Origin: Venturia oleaginea
Lineage: Eukaryota > Ascomycota > Dothideomycetes > Venturiales > Venturiaceae
Direction: 5' to 3'
DNA length: 64,000 nucleotides
NCBI GenBank assembly: GCA_013176395.1
Contig: JABMLP010000031.1
Span: forward strand, 62,001 to 126,000
Shown here: positions 32,592 through 41,699 of the stretch, piece by piece
Position numbering within the stretch: position 1 is the stretch's first letter
Layout of the letters: each line of letters starts with the position of its first letter
Translations under genes and position numbers: made by a program
The notes under the pieces: generated by a model
What the model saw: the letters and a program-made list of their open reading frames with translations, nothing else
Database searches by the model: none
What the model was told of the DNA's origin: nothing

Positions 32592-33781
32592 AGCGAGCCG
32601 TTCGGTGTAGCATCGTCCATGAGTAGGTCCTGGGTCGGTACCTCTTGGGGTTGACTGCTAGGGATCTGTGTCCCAATCGGAGTACTGGTAAGCCTCGTCT
32701 GCGAGTTGTCTCGTGCTGCCGCTGTAATAAACGAGGGTCGCCCAACACTGCGTTTCTCTACAGATTGTACCCTCTGCCTCTTGCTACTGACTAGCTGGAA
32801 TCCATCTCCCTGGAGTAGCGGTTGCGTTGTGCCCGTACCACGTATCGTAGCCGACTGGACAAAGAGTACAGCGCGCCTCGCATCGATACCATCACGGTAT
32901 ACCTGGTAGGTCTTGCACTCCTGGCGCCGCCAAGACTTATGAGGCCGCCCACAGTTTGTACACGATACGCTCGTCGTAGTACAGTCCCGTGTATCGTGGT
33001 GCCCCGCGCACTGGCCACACTTAGCCTGCTTCTTGCATGCGCTCTGGGTATGCCCCCATTGGCAGCATCGGAAGCACTGTCGAGGGATAAGTCGGTTCTC
33101 GAATAACCTAGCTTCGTAGAGTATAGGATTGATGACTATCCCCTTTCGGATTGCCTGATGCTGGATATCCTGAGTAGGGAGACCGAGGATAAGTGTACCG
33201 CGTGTTTTTGGGCGTGTATCGGCGCGGGTCGGTTGCTTTACGGGGTCGTGGAGCCAGCGGACCTTAGTAATAGCAAAGCTAGGTATTAGTCGCCGCATAC
33301 CCTGACAGATCTCCTGGATCGTTTCCTCATTCCCTAGGCCTTTGGTATTAACCACGCGTGTCGAAAGCGGAACGCCGGGTACCTCGATAGGGTAGTCTTG
33401 ACAGAGGACCTTACAGCCCTGGATATCCGGCTGATTAAGGATTCTATCCTTTATAGCGTAGGAAGGAACCATAACATCGATATCGCCGCTTTGGAGCGTA
33501 CGGATTGCGTATGCCTCAGGAATAATCGTACGTGCCTTCGCAAGAGTATCCCTAGCGTTTTCGTGTTGTTGTCCAAATCGTACCCGGACGGCGGCGCGGT
33601 TCGATGTCGCGGTGGGTGCGCTACGAGCTGAGTCCGCTGCAATCGCAGCCCACGTCTGTCCTCTCGGGGTAGGAGTATTCGTGTTCGCCTTTGGTGTGGT
33701 CTTGGTAAGCTGTTTGAGAGTGTTCTCAATCCCAGCGAGCCTATCGCTGATGGGATCCGGGCCCGACGGCTGCGCGCTCAT
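32585..33781 (-). CDS. LINE-2 ORF1: gag-like RNA-binding protein with three zinc knuckles
   Basis: 398 aa from the ATG at 33781. The middle has an RNA-binding-like region, followed by knuckles CFRCCQWGHTQSAC, CGQCAGHHDTRDC and CTNCGRPHKSWRRQEC. It should coat the LINE RNA. Upstream, the same frame is open from an ATG at 34012 except for one TAG (33808-33806), so the original ORF1 may have been about 77 residues longer (starting MAAVGVQPSQRGRTD). Seven nucleotides overlap with ORF2. Confidence 0.88.
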   Translation of the reverse strand: MSAQPSGPDPISDRLAGIENTLKQLTKTTPKANTNTPTPRGQTWAAIAADSARSAPTATSNRAAVRVRFGQQHENARDTLAKARTIIPEAYAIRTLQSGDIDVMVPSYAIKDRILNQPDIQGCKVLCQDYPIEVPGVPLSTRVVNTKGLGNEETIQEICQGMRRLIPSFAITKVRWLHDPVKQPTRADTRPKTRGTLILGLPTQDIQHQAIRKGIVINPILYEARLFENRLIPRQCFRCCQWGHTQSACKKQAKCGQCAGHHDTRDCTTTSVSCTNCGRPHKSWRRQECKTYQVYRDGIDARRAVLFVQSATIRGTGTTQPLLQGDGFQLVSSKRQRVQSVEKRSVGRPSFITAAARDNSQTRLTSTPIGTQIPSSQPQEVPTQDLLMDDATPNGSLW

Positions 33782-34286
33782 TGCGCGGACCTGTCGAATC
33801 GTATCCTAGAGCTGACTGGCGATACCTCTCCTCGGAGCGACATCCTCCTCTTTCATGGGATCATTGCCGATAGTAGTAAGTGTGTCAATAAGTTTTATCC
33901 AGCAAGGAGCTGGGGTTGCGCGGTGCGGTGGTTGGTCTCCTTCCTCTGGTGGTCTCTTGCCCGACGCATCGGTGCGACCACGTTGCGACGGCTGTACGCC
34001 TACGGCAGCCATGCCTTGCGCGATGGCTGCTATAGGAATTGATAGGTGAATTGGTAGTGTAGATACGGATACCGATGGCTATAAGCTTTATTGAGTCGTT
34101 TTCGGAGCGGTATCACTGCTGATGCGGTTTTTTACCAGAAAGACTATCTCAATGTTAATTATATTCTAGCAACTTTGAAGATCAGAATCGCCGGAGATTT
34201 GACAACACTAACTTCGAACTGAAAAGTCTAAACTGGCTTGAATCATGAAAGGGGAAGTTGGTATCCTATCATCATCCAGATCTGAG

Positions 34287-35221
34287 TCAGTACGTGTCCT
34301 GCGACTCGCCGTTGGTGACACGGCATTCTATCGAGTTTCTTCCAAACAGGCCTTGTACCAACTGGAAACATTCTGCTATCGTTTCCTCAGCTGCCATAGT
34401 ATTTGTCTTGAAGTCCGCTCGAAGCTGTGTGCTATGAATATGTGACAATCTCTTGTATGTGAATGAGCCGAGGCGAGCAAGCCGGAGAGTATCTTTGCGA
34501 GCAACCAAGCACTCTTCATAACCAAAAACGATACGTTTCTTGAACAGCGTCAAAAGATCGAGAGTCGATGAAATCGTAGTCAAGGGACCTGTAATTGTAC
34601 TTCCAGTGTTTCCAGCTGTGAGAAGTCGTTGCGGTCAGCTGAGGGACAGCCCAGCTCACGAGGTTGGAACGATCTCTGTTCCCCAATGTCATACATCTTA
34701 ACATGTTTGAGATTTTCGGGCACATGGCAAGAATTGAAGTAGTCCAGGTTTGACGAAGCCCAACTCATCTTTCGAAGCTTTGAGCAGGAAGAAAGGAAAT
34801 ATGGCGACAACTCGCTGAGCCAACTGTAGTATGTACGGTAGTAACTCTTACCCATGTCAAGACAAGATATGGACGAGGTTAGCATATTTTGAGGCACGAA
34901 AAAGTCTGTAGTATACAACTTCAAATTCGGAAGCCTAAGGAACGAAGCGTGCGAGCTAATGAATTTAGGCAATCGTAGTGGAGCGACGATTGGCTTGTTG
35001 ACAGCGGCGGAGTCGAACACAGCGAACACGGAGAATTCCTCGATGTGTTGAAAGCTGGCCAGCAACTTATCAAGCTGCCTGGCATGTTTTGACCTTTTTC
35101 CCCAAATCGGTCTTTTATCCTTGGCAAGACTGTTGACACAAACAAGAATCGGAAAAAGAAACACCGGCACGTACTTTCTTGTTGACTGTCGACTTTGTGG
35201 AATGCCGATCACTTGCAGCAC
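34287..35221 (-). pseudogene. broken F-box-like family gene
   Basis: Frame 35221-34580 encodes leucine-rich protein (HIEEFSVFAVFDSA, FLRLPNLKLYTTDFF, LETLEVQLQVP) and stops at TGA. Coding sequence resumes one base over from 34583 (TTISSTLDLLTLFKKRIVFG, then LVARKDTLRLARLGSFTYKR), a conserved C-terminal pattern of fungal F-box companion proteins. A one-base loss at about 34583 explains the break. There is no F-box and no convincing N-terminus, so it is probably also truncated by the LINE-2/SRP19 neighbourhood. Confidence 0.55.
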
Positions 35222-35462
35222 GCTTGAGTTTGGCTGGAGATCTAGATGGTAGCTTCATCGCGTATGAACTGCTTGGTTCGACGTTTTTGTTGTGTTGATA
35301 GTTGATGTTGAACAGAGGAAGAAAAAGAGATGGCGTTGTTGTCTACTAGAAAGTCGAGGCGGAGACGCCAAGATATCCAAAGCGGACCCTCTTTTTCATC
35401 TCCAAGAAATACCTCGACATCTCCAGGTCTCTCACCACAAACAAACTCATACCTATAAAACG

Positions 35463-36292
35463 ATGTCGAACCACGCAAGAATAGAAGAAGTATCCGACTC
35501 GGACGAAGATGTCCAGGACCCCGATGAGGGCGATATTATGGACCTCGCGACCTTCACCAGCTCGAATACCTTCAAAGGCCCCCGCGTCACCCCTCCAAAC
35601 CAAAATCAAACTCTGATGAACCCCTCGAATATTCCTTCTACCGCCCAGAGACAAGCGCCTCCTCAGCCTCAATTTGATCCAGCAAAATCGAAACACTGGC
35701 ACTGCATATACCCGATATATTTTGATGCTTCAAAAACGAGGGACGAGGGAAGAAGAGTGGGGAAAGATGGGGCTGTCAAAGACCCGCTCGCAAGGACGGT
35801 ATTGGAGGCCGTGGCAAGGTTGGGATTGAATGTGGTGTTCGAGCCACAGAAGATCCATCCGAAGGACTGGTCGAATCCGGGTAGAGTGCGCGTAGAGCTC
35901 AAGGATGAGAATGGCAGGATCAAGAGGCCGAATGTGAAGAACAGCGAGTCTACTCCACCACCTACAACTTAATTCTAGCTAAAAAATCCACAGAGCGCCA
36001 TCTGTACCTCCACATATCAGCCTTTCTGAAAAACAATCCAACCACCGAAGACTCCCCCATGCAACTACCGATACGAGGCATGCCCATGCCCGACAAACCA
36101 CCACCTCCACCAGCCGTACCGCGAGGCTGGAAGATTAACGAAATATTACCATTACACAGTGCTGCCTTAACAGGCGGAGGTGTAAGTGAGGATCTGCTGA
36201 AGGAAATGATGGCAGGTATGGGTGTTCCAGCAGGAGCAGCTGGGCCGACAGTGGGCAAGAAAGCCAAGAAGCAAAAGATCATAAGGGCATAG
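35463..36292 (+). CDS. SEC65: SRP19/Sec65, signal recognition particle 19-kDa-type subunit
   Basis: Exon 1 from ATG 35463: an acidic N-terminus, then the SRP19 fold with KHWHCIYPIYFDASKTRDEG, VLEAVARLGLNVVFEPQKIH and NPGRVRVELKDENGRIKRP. The second part (35979-36292) carries RHLYLHISAFLKNN, PMPDKPPPPPAVPRGWKINE, LPLHSAALTGGGVSEDL and a lysine-rich tail (GKKAKKQKIIRA). SRP19 binds SRP RNA helices 6 and 8 and is needed for SRP54 loading. The two parts are in different frames. The only join that keeps phase and all conserved residues is a 35-nt GC-AG gap (35944-35978), unusually short; a GT-AG intron here breaks the phase. Total about 264 aa. Confidence 0.85.
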
Positions 36293-36992
36293 AATAAGCA
36301 CTATGCATTGAAATGAATGAGCATATGTTTGATTGGCGAATATGTTACCATGGTAGAAGATGGCCGAATATATTCTAGTACCCGCTTGGAGCCCGATCAA
36401 CGACGATTGGACCTTCAATACACGCAATTGTACTCTTTTTCATTCGGAATGTAGTTGCGTGTATCGAGTGTCGATTCGTCATTGATCGGGCACCCATCGC
36501 GTATCACTCCTGAACAATAGCGTACAGCAAGCAAGAATTTGACTATTCACTAGCGCGGGGAAGTATAACGTTTCCAATCACTTGTTCCTATCGACTACAG
36601 TTTCACGGTTATTGAAGGTCTCCTATACGAACGAGCTCTTCGCCCTGCAGAATCCCAACTCACTCCATCTTCTATCCCCGTCTGCCATGGATTTGCTGCA
36701 GCTCTATGCAATCGATCCTCCACGAAATGAGATTCTATGCCGGAGCACTCCAGAAATCATGATTCATTCAATTCTCTATTCCCATCAATCATTGTTTTAT
36801 TTCAACGAACGGATTTCATTGCAGAAACTCTCCTCGAAAGCAAATTTTTATTCCAAGAGCTGGATGATTGTTCGGGATGTTTAGAGGATTATTGTGCTGA
36901 CGAGAAAGACGATAATCCGATCCGGCACGGGGCCTTGATACTCTGTAGCGATTATAGAAAGCTTTTGAAGGTAATATCGATCCTTTTATACA
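36293..36992. other. intergenic with an unrecognised coding remnant
   Basis: Two overlapping plus frames (36582-36884 and from 36737) give coherent protein pieces (LYAIDPPRNEILCRSTPE; ETLLESKFLFQELDDCSGC; ALILCSDYRKLLK) if a frameshift near 36760 is allowed. The second runs straight into the pogo-2 end at 36993. It may be a gene truncated by that transposon. No family recognised. Confidence 0.3.
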
Positions 36993-38825
36993 ACGTATTC
37001 CACCATCGAGCGGGTCAACCCATCGAGCGGGTCAAAAAGGCTTGGCACGATCAACTTATGTTACGACTCTTCAATTTAATCGCTATCAACAATAGATTCT
37101 AAGTCCGTCGTGCTGCTATCTGATTCAGAAGATATCTTGATATCTTTTTTACAAGTTCGCGCATTATGCCCAGCTGCGCCGCAGTTCCCACAGCGCCGTT
37201 GAATTGGTCGGGCTGTTTCTTGACCACCACTACCACGAGCCTTCTTTGATCCCTGAGGCGCTATAGACGCCTCTGCAGCTACCTGCGCTGCTGCAGTCCC
37301 ATACTCAATAGTACCACCTTGCTGGATCCACTTCCTTTTGCGCCATTTTCGCTTCGTTGTTACTGCTAATTGCTCTTCAAGCTCGCGGTTACGCGCAACA
37401 AGCAGAGCGTTTTGGTGTAGCATCAATTCAGCGCCCTTAACAAGCTGGGAAAAGCCTGCCTGCGCAGTAACTGGTGACCGAGTAAAAGACTCGCTTACGA
37501 GCTTGGATTGGGATCCAAATTCATAAGTATTACTTGGAGTCTTGGACTGCCACGGCGTTTCTGGGAGATGGGTTTCTGGCGGGGTTCGTAGCCGTACTTC
37601 AAGGCGATCCAACACCACCTGCGCGTCGATAGGGACTAGCCCTACTGCCTCAAAAGCCTTTTGACAGTTCTCTTTAGTAAACACGTCGAAAAACGCGTCT
37701 TTGAAGGCAAGGAGAAAGCCTTCCTTGTTGATATGGTACACGCGTCGGCGTGCCAAGTCCCGGACGCGTTGGGAGTACTTGCGCTTCAACGGCGAGAAGC
37801 AGACCACGTCAAGGGGCTGGAGTATATGCGACGAGTGCGATGGCATGCAGAGGGTTATAATCTTGTTTTCGAGGCAGTAGTCCTTGAAATCCTGGCTGAG
37901 ATGGCTCTCATGGCCGTCCAAAATAAGCAGCCTGTATACCCCCACCTGCCGCGCCTTTGTATACGCGTTAAAGTGCTTCAACCACTCAAGACCAAGCGCA
38001 TTATTTGTCCAGCCGTTCTCAGAGACCGAGAGCTTCCAATTCCGTGGTATATCTGCCTCCTTATACCACGCAGAGATATGAACGCGTCCTTTGTAGATAA
38101 TGAATGGCGGGGTCGCATACCCGGCGGCGCAGATGCTCTGGATAACTGTAACCCACTCGCGATTGCCTAGCTGGATCAAATCAGGCCGTATACGTCTTTC
38201 AGAAGCTGTGACGACCTTCATTGACCCAATAACGCCCATCTGGAAGCCAATCTCGTCAAAGTTGTTGCGTATTCTCGTCGTGGATGCCGTACTTGGCTTT
38301 AGTATCTGCAACGAGCTTGAACCACGCGCCGATAATCTCTGGGTCTTCCTGTAGTATCCTCTGCCTATCCTTGGCTCGATTGAAGACCATCTTGAGCTCA
38401 TCTGAGCGCGTTATGAACCTCTCAGCCCAGTTTTTCCCTACTGGCTCTCCACCGCGTACACCCAGTAGTTTATCCGCCATATCTGCTACCTCACACAGCC
38501 GGGGCGCGAATCCTCGCGAATCGAGGTCGAGGATGTATTGGACAATTGTCTGCTCTTCAGTCGTAGTGAGCTTGTGTCGGGCGTTGCGAGTATCTAGGCG
38601 ATACGTAATTCCGTTATTTCGGCTAGTCAATGTTGAAGGAGGTATATCAAACGCCTCAGCAGCGCGCCGGAGGCTTCGGAATTGGTGGGTATTGTAGGCA
38701 GAAAGGGCAAGCTGGATTCTGCCTTCTCTGTTAGATGATTGCGCGTTTTGTTGTTGAGACATATTGTGTTGATAAGGGAGCAGCTGGTCTTGGCATAAAC
38801 TGACCCACTCGATGGTGGAATACGT
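36993..38825 (-). mobile_element. pogo-2: pogo/Fot1-type transposon with a swapped N-terminal module
   Basis: 1833 bp. Ends ACGTATTCCACCATCGAGCG (left) and ACGTATTCCACCATCGAGTG (complement of right). The right flank has the target TA (38826-38827); the left flank reads CA, a probable point change. The left sub-terminal region contains a tandem duplication of ATCGAGCGGGTCAA. The transposase body is nearly the same as in pogo-1, but the first 100 codons and the sub-terminal repeats differ. Confidence 0.9.
37076..38762 (-). pseudogene. pogo-2 transposase, one-base frameshift
   Basis: Start ATG at 38762 (MSQQQNAQSSNREGRIQLAL). Helix-turn-helix FRSLRRAAEAFDIPPSTL differs strongly from pogo-1, whereas from EEQTIVQYILDLDSRGFAPR onward the two are almost identical. 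Near 38265 one extra A breaks the frame in front of the first catalytic motif (expected THNFDEIGFQMG). The rest is intact: LLILDGHESH, LQPLDVVCF and the CGNCGAAGHNARTC knuckle, ending at 37076. Confidence 0.88.
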
Positions 38826-39140
38826 TATTAGTAATAGCCTTCGCTTTTGCTGATGATTACTATCTATTCTTGGACTATGGGACATGCAAGACTTTTTACC
38901 AAAATATGGAAAGGAGCAATCTATTGTCTTTCTTGTGGAAACGGAAGCTGTCAAAGTATATCTACCGATGCTCATGCCGCCTTTCAAACCTTTGAAAATA
39001 CCTTTCTGTAAAATTGAGTACCATGGTATGTTTGAGAGGAAATGGCCTTGTACATAAGGGGGTAGACTGCCTCGGTATTACATGCTATCTACAGATTTAT
39101 TCCCTTCTTACACTTTCTCAGAATGGAATATGCCATGATC

Positions 39141-39590
39141 CTACTTGTTGGTCGGAGACACATACCTGCTAACCAAGTACTCCTTAAATGTCGAACCACG
39201 TCGCTCATCAACCTCGTTGCACCTCCGGTTGCACTTGTTATCAGTTCTCACACCATTCACAATGTCTCTTCTGAATTGATCCATCAAATCGTGACCAACT
39301 CCTCTGCACCCCATCTTCTCCTCGAAGCCAACCAACATGTGAACAATTCACGCTTCCCATTTGTCTTATTCCCTTGCCCACATCCTATGCACCTCGACAA
39401 AATCCTCGATGTAACCGGGAATGCTGGGATCCATATACTTCTCAAGAAGTTCCAAAGAGCATTGGCGTTCTTTCGACATGTCGTGGTGGCGAGCTGTCAA
39501 TCCCGTCCATTCTATATAGGCAAGACCTACTTCATTGAGGCGCTCGATGGCTCCTAGTATAACGGGGTTTGGCTATAAACTACTTTGTAA
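39141..39590 (-). pseudogene. unrecognised gene remnant with C-to-T stop codons
   Basis: One minus frame reads coherent protein over about 150 codons: ILGAIERLNEVGLAYIEWTG, ERQCSLELLEKYMDPSIP, GYIEDFVEVHRMWARE, then (after stops) MLVGFEEKMGCRGVGHDLMD and RRGSTFKEYLVSRYV. It is broken by a TAA and a TGA within 21 bases, each one C-to-T step from CAA and CGA. The family is not recognised; the charged helical C-terminus is like those of large fungal hypothetical-protein families. Upstream limit unclear. Confidence 0.4.
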
Positions 39591-39599
39591 ACTTTCCCC

Positions 39600-40880
39600 G
39601 AAAATATACGCGGCTATCCTTTCTCGCCATACTGTTTTGTCGTAACTTGGCCGCGCGAGACTCTGGAAGAGGGTCTAATAGCGGATTTCGTAGGGTATAT
39701 CAGGGCTGAAGAGGCAATTCTTTGTCGAGCTGGCGGAGAGCGATTCTTCTTTTATTTTTGTTGGTTTGGTAGCATCGATCTTGTCGGTCTCGGTGGAGGG
39801 ATGATCTTTGCCAATGAGAATCTGGGAAAGCGAAGCAGATTCCAGTCTTCCTGGAGTTGGCCTCCTGCATTGTTTGGTCCCATATGTCTTTGCAACGTGA
39901 TAGGGAGAGTAGTTCATGTTGGAGTTGACCGTGATGATGATTTAGGTTCTGTGTGCGAGATGTTTGATAGAATCCAAGGGGATGGTGAGATGTGAAGAAG
40001 TTGGGATCAGTGCATGAAGAGATTTCTCACCGCGAAAATGTTAAGTTGACAGCTAGTGAAGTGAACCATGGTACCTCAAGCTTTTGCCGTCCAACCAAAT
40101 CGTGGGCACCAACTTTCTGTCAGTATGTTACCATAGCCTTTCAAACACGGGCCGGCGTATCTCGAGTCTGGGTATATATTGAGGCATTGTAAATAAGGGT
40201 GCATTGATCAAAGCAGTGTCTACGAAGCACCAAGATCCTAATCGCAGCAAGTTTGACTTGGAATAATAGCATGTCAATGTCTTGAAAGCTCTCGGATGGC
40301 CGTTGTTTGATAGAGGAAGAAGTATGGTCGTCGTTCTCGTTAGTACCTGTATTGTTCTCAGGCCCCAATATCGCTGCTGGCCTGAGCTCTCCCGCAACCT
40401 CATTCTCAAACTCTGCCATGTCCCCTCTTCACATCAAGCAGTCCACCCCAGAGCTTCCTGAACGATTGCTTGGATATCTTGTCCATCGCATACTGGTATC
40501 GCAGCTCGTCATCCATCTCATTGCGCCCCTGAACAATGTCTCTCATCACCTCGATATGATAAGAGGCAGATTGCCTCAAAACTTAGCCGATGGCGAAGCT
40601 TTCCATCTTGTCGCACTACAAGAATAGGTCCGAGATCAAGATTGGATCTTAAGGGACCACGGCCGATGAAATCCACCATCTCGCTTGTGGCACGACGAGG
40701 ATTCAGTTCTGAGACCAGATCGATGTGAAATACGTTCGCACACTTGTTGCAATAGGGTTGGACTTCCATACCCATCCACGGTATGAAAAGGGATGCTAAG
40801 AAGCAGCGAATTTCACTCATGAGGAGTGCTGTTCCAATGCGTCGAGCGATATCAGACTTTTCGTGATGAGTGAAAATCAT
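39600..40880. other. unresolved minus-strand coding fragments
   Basis: Minus frames 39917-39675, 40419-40141 (MAEFENEVAGELRPAAILGP) and 40880-40518 (EVQPYCNKCANVFHIDLVSE) look protein-like but do not join through clear splice sites. They may be further parts of the 39.1-kb pseudogene or of a similar one. No domain recognised. Confidence 0.25.
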
Positions 40881-40977
40881 TCTCTCATACGAGTTAAGCT
40901 CAATTGATTATGAACCAGTAAGAGTACAAATTACCACCAGATCTCCTTCACCAAACCATGCTCTTCTATCCCGTTGT

Positions 40978-41451
40978 TCACGGAGAACAGAGCTCCAAAA
41001 CAACATCACTCCCACTCCCACAAATCTTAACCTGACTTCCCCCCGGACTAACACCAGTAACCCACTCAATAGCCCCACACCCCGCATCAACGCTCTTCAC
41101 TACAACCTTATTCCCCGCTAAGGCATCTCCAAATACATTACTCAGATCGTACCACACATTCGCTCCATCGAGCGTGTATGCGAAGTTTAGTTGTGGTTTA
41201 CCGGTGAAGAGGCCGTCGGCTTCGCGGGTCACTTTGATGGTACGACCGCCTGTTTTTGGGTCGAGCGTGAAGGGGGATTCGGCGAAGGTTCCGCCGGAGG
41301 GAGCGAGGGTTTGAACGGGGGAGGCTTCGGAGCCGATGGCTGAGGCGTAGACTGGGAATGGGCAGGAGTTCAGGACTTTTGCGGAGCCGAGGGCGGAGAT
41401 GAGGGGAGTAGTGGTGGCGAGGAGGGTGAGGACGATGGATTTCAACGACAT
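40978..41451 (-). CDS. BYS1-domain (thaumatin-like) secreted protein
   Basis: 157 aa, single exon from ATG 41451. Signal peptide MSLKSIVLTLLATTTPLISA. The mature protein begins near LGSAKVLNSCPFPVYASAIG and matches the BYS1 pattern: central PFTLDPKTGGRTIKVTR and PQLNFAYTLDGANVWYDLSN, and a C-terminus with DAGCGAIEW and LELCSP. Four cysteines would give two disulfides. BYS1 proteins were named from a yeast-phase-specific Blastomyces gene; role unknown, many are small secreted proteins of pathogens. A TATA box lies about 146 bp upstream. Confidence 0.85.
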   Translation of the reverse strand: MSLKSIVLTLLATTTPLISALGSAKVLNSCPFPVYASAIGSEASPVQTLAPSGGTFAESPFTLDPKTGGRTIKVTREADGLFTGKPQLNFAYTLDGANVWYDLSNVFGDALAGNKVVVKSVDAGCGAIEWVTGVSPGGSQVKICGSGSDVVLELCSP

Positions 41452-41589
41452 TGTGGTGGTATGGAATGGGTTTGTTGATGGTGGTATTAGTTTGATTAAT
41501 ATGAGATATCCAAGAAGAAACGAGCGAGGATGGATTAGTTGGATGCTGGTTTGGTAGATATGTGGAATCGATGAAGGCGGTACCTGGAT

Positions 41590-41597
41590 CTTTTATA
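41590..41597 (-). promoter_or_regulatory. TATA box of the BYS1-domain gene
   Basis: TATAAAAG on the minus strand, about 146 bp before the ATG, consistent with a leader of roughly 115 nt. Confidence 0.55.
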
Positions 41598-41699
41598 GAT
41601 ATGGTTTCTTGTAAGTTCGGCCCTCGAGCGATGTCCCAAGTACCCATTCCCGTCTGCATGGTCGAATCCATGTTACATCCACTTCGTCAGTGACCAGAA

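Larger units (their letters stand above)
28991..34148 (-). mobile_element. LINE-2: full-length Tad1-type non-LTR retrotransposon
   Basis: 5158 bp between 15-bp direct repeats at 28976-28990 and 34149-34163 (TCAATGTCAATTATA and TCAATGTTAATTATA, one mismatch). Minus-strand order: 5' UTR of about 370 bp, ORF1, ORF2, 3' UTR of about 300 bp, then a TTAA-type AT tail next to 28991. It has no detectable RNase H between reverse transcriptase and terminal zinc motif, unlike LINE-1. Nearly intact, with one frameshift near the end of ORF2 and one in-frame TAG upstream of ORF1. Confidence 0.92.

Noticed and set aside
39123..39557. 144-codon plus-strand frame
   Set aside because: The opposite strand gives more coherent helical, charged protein even though it carries stops, so the plus frame is taken as a shadow.
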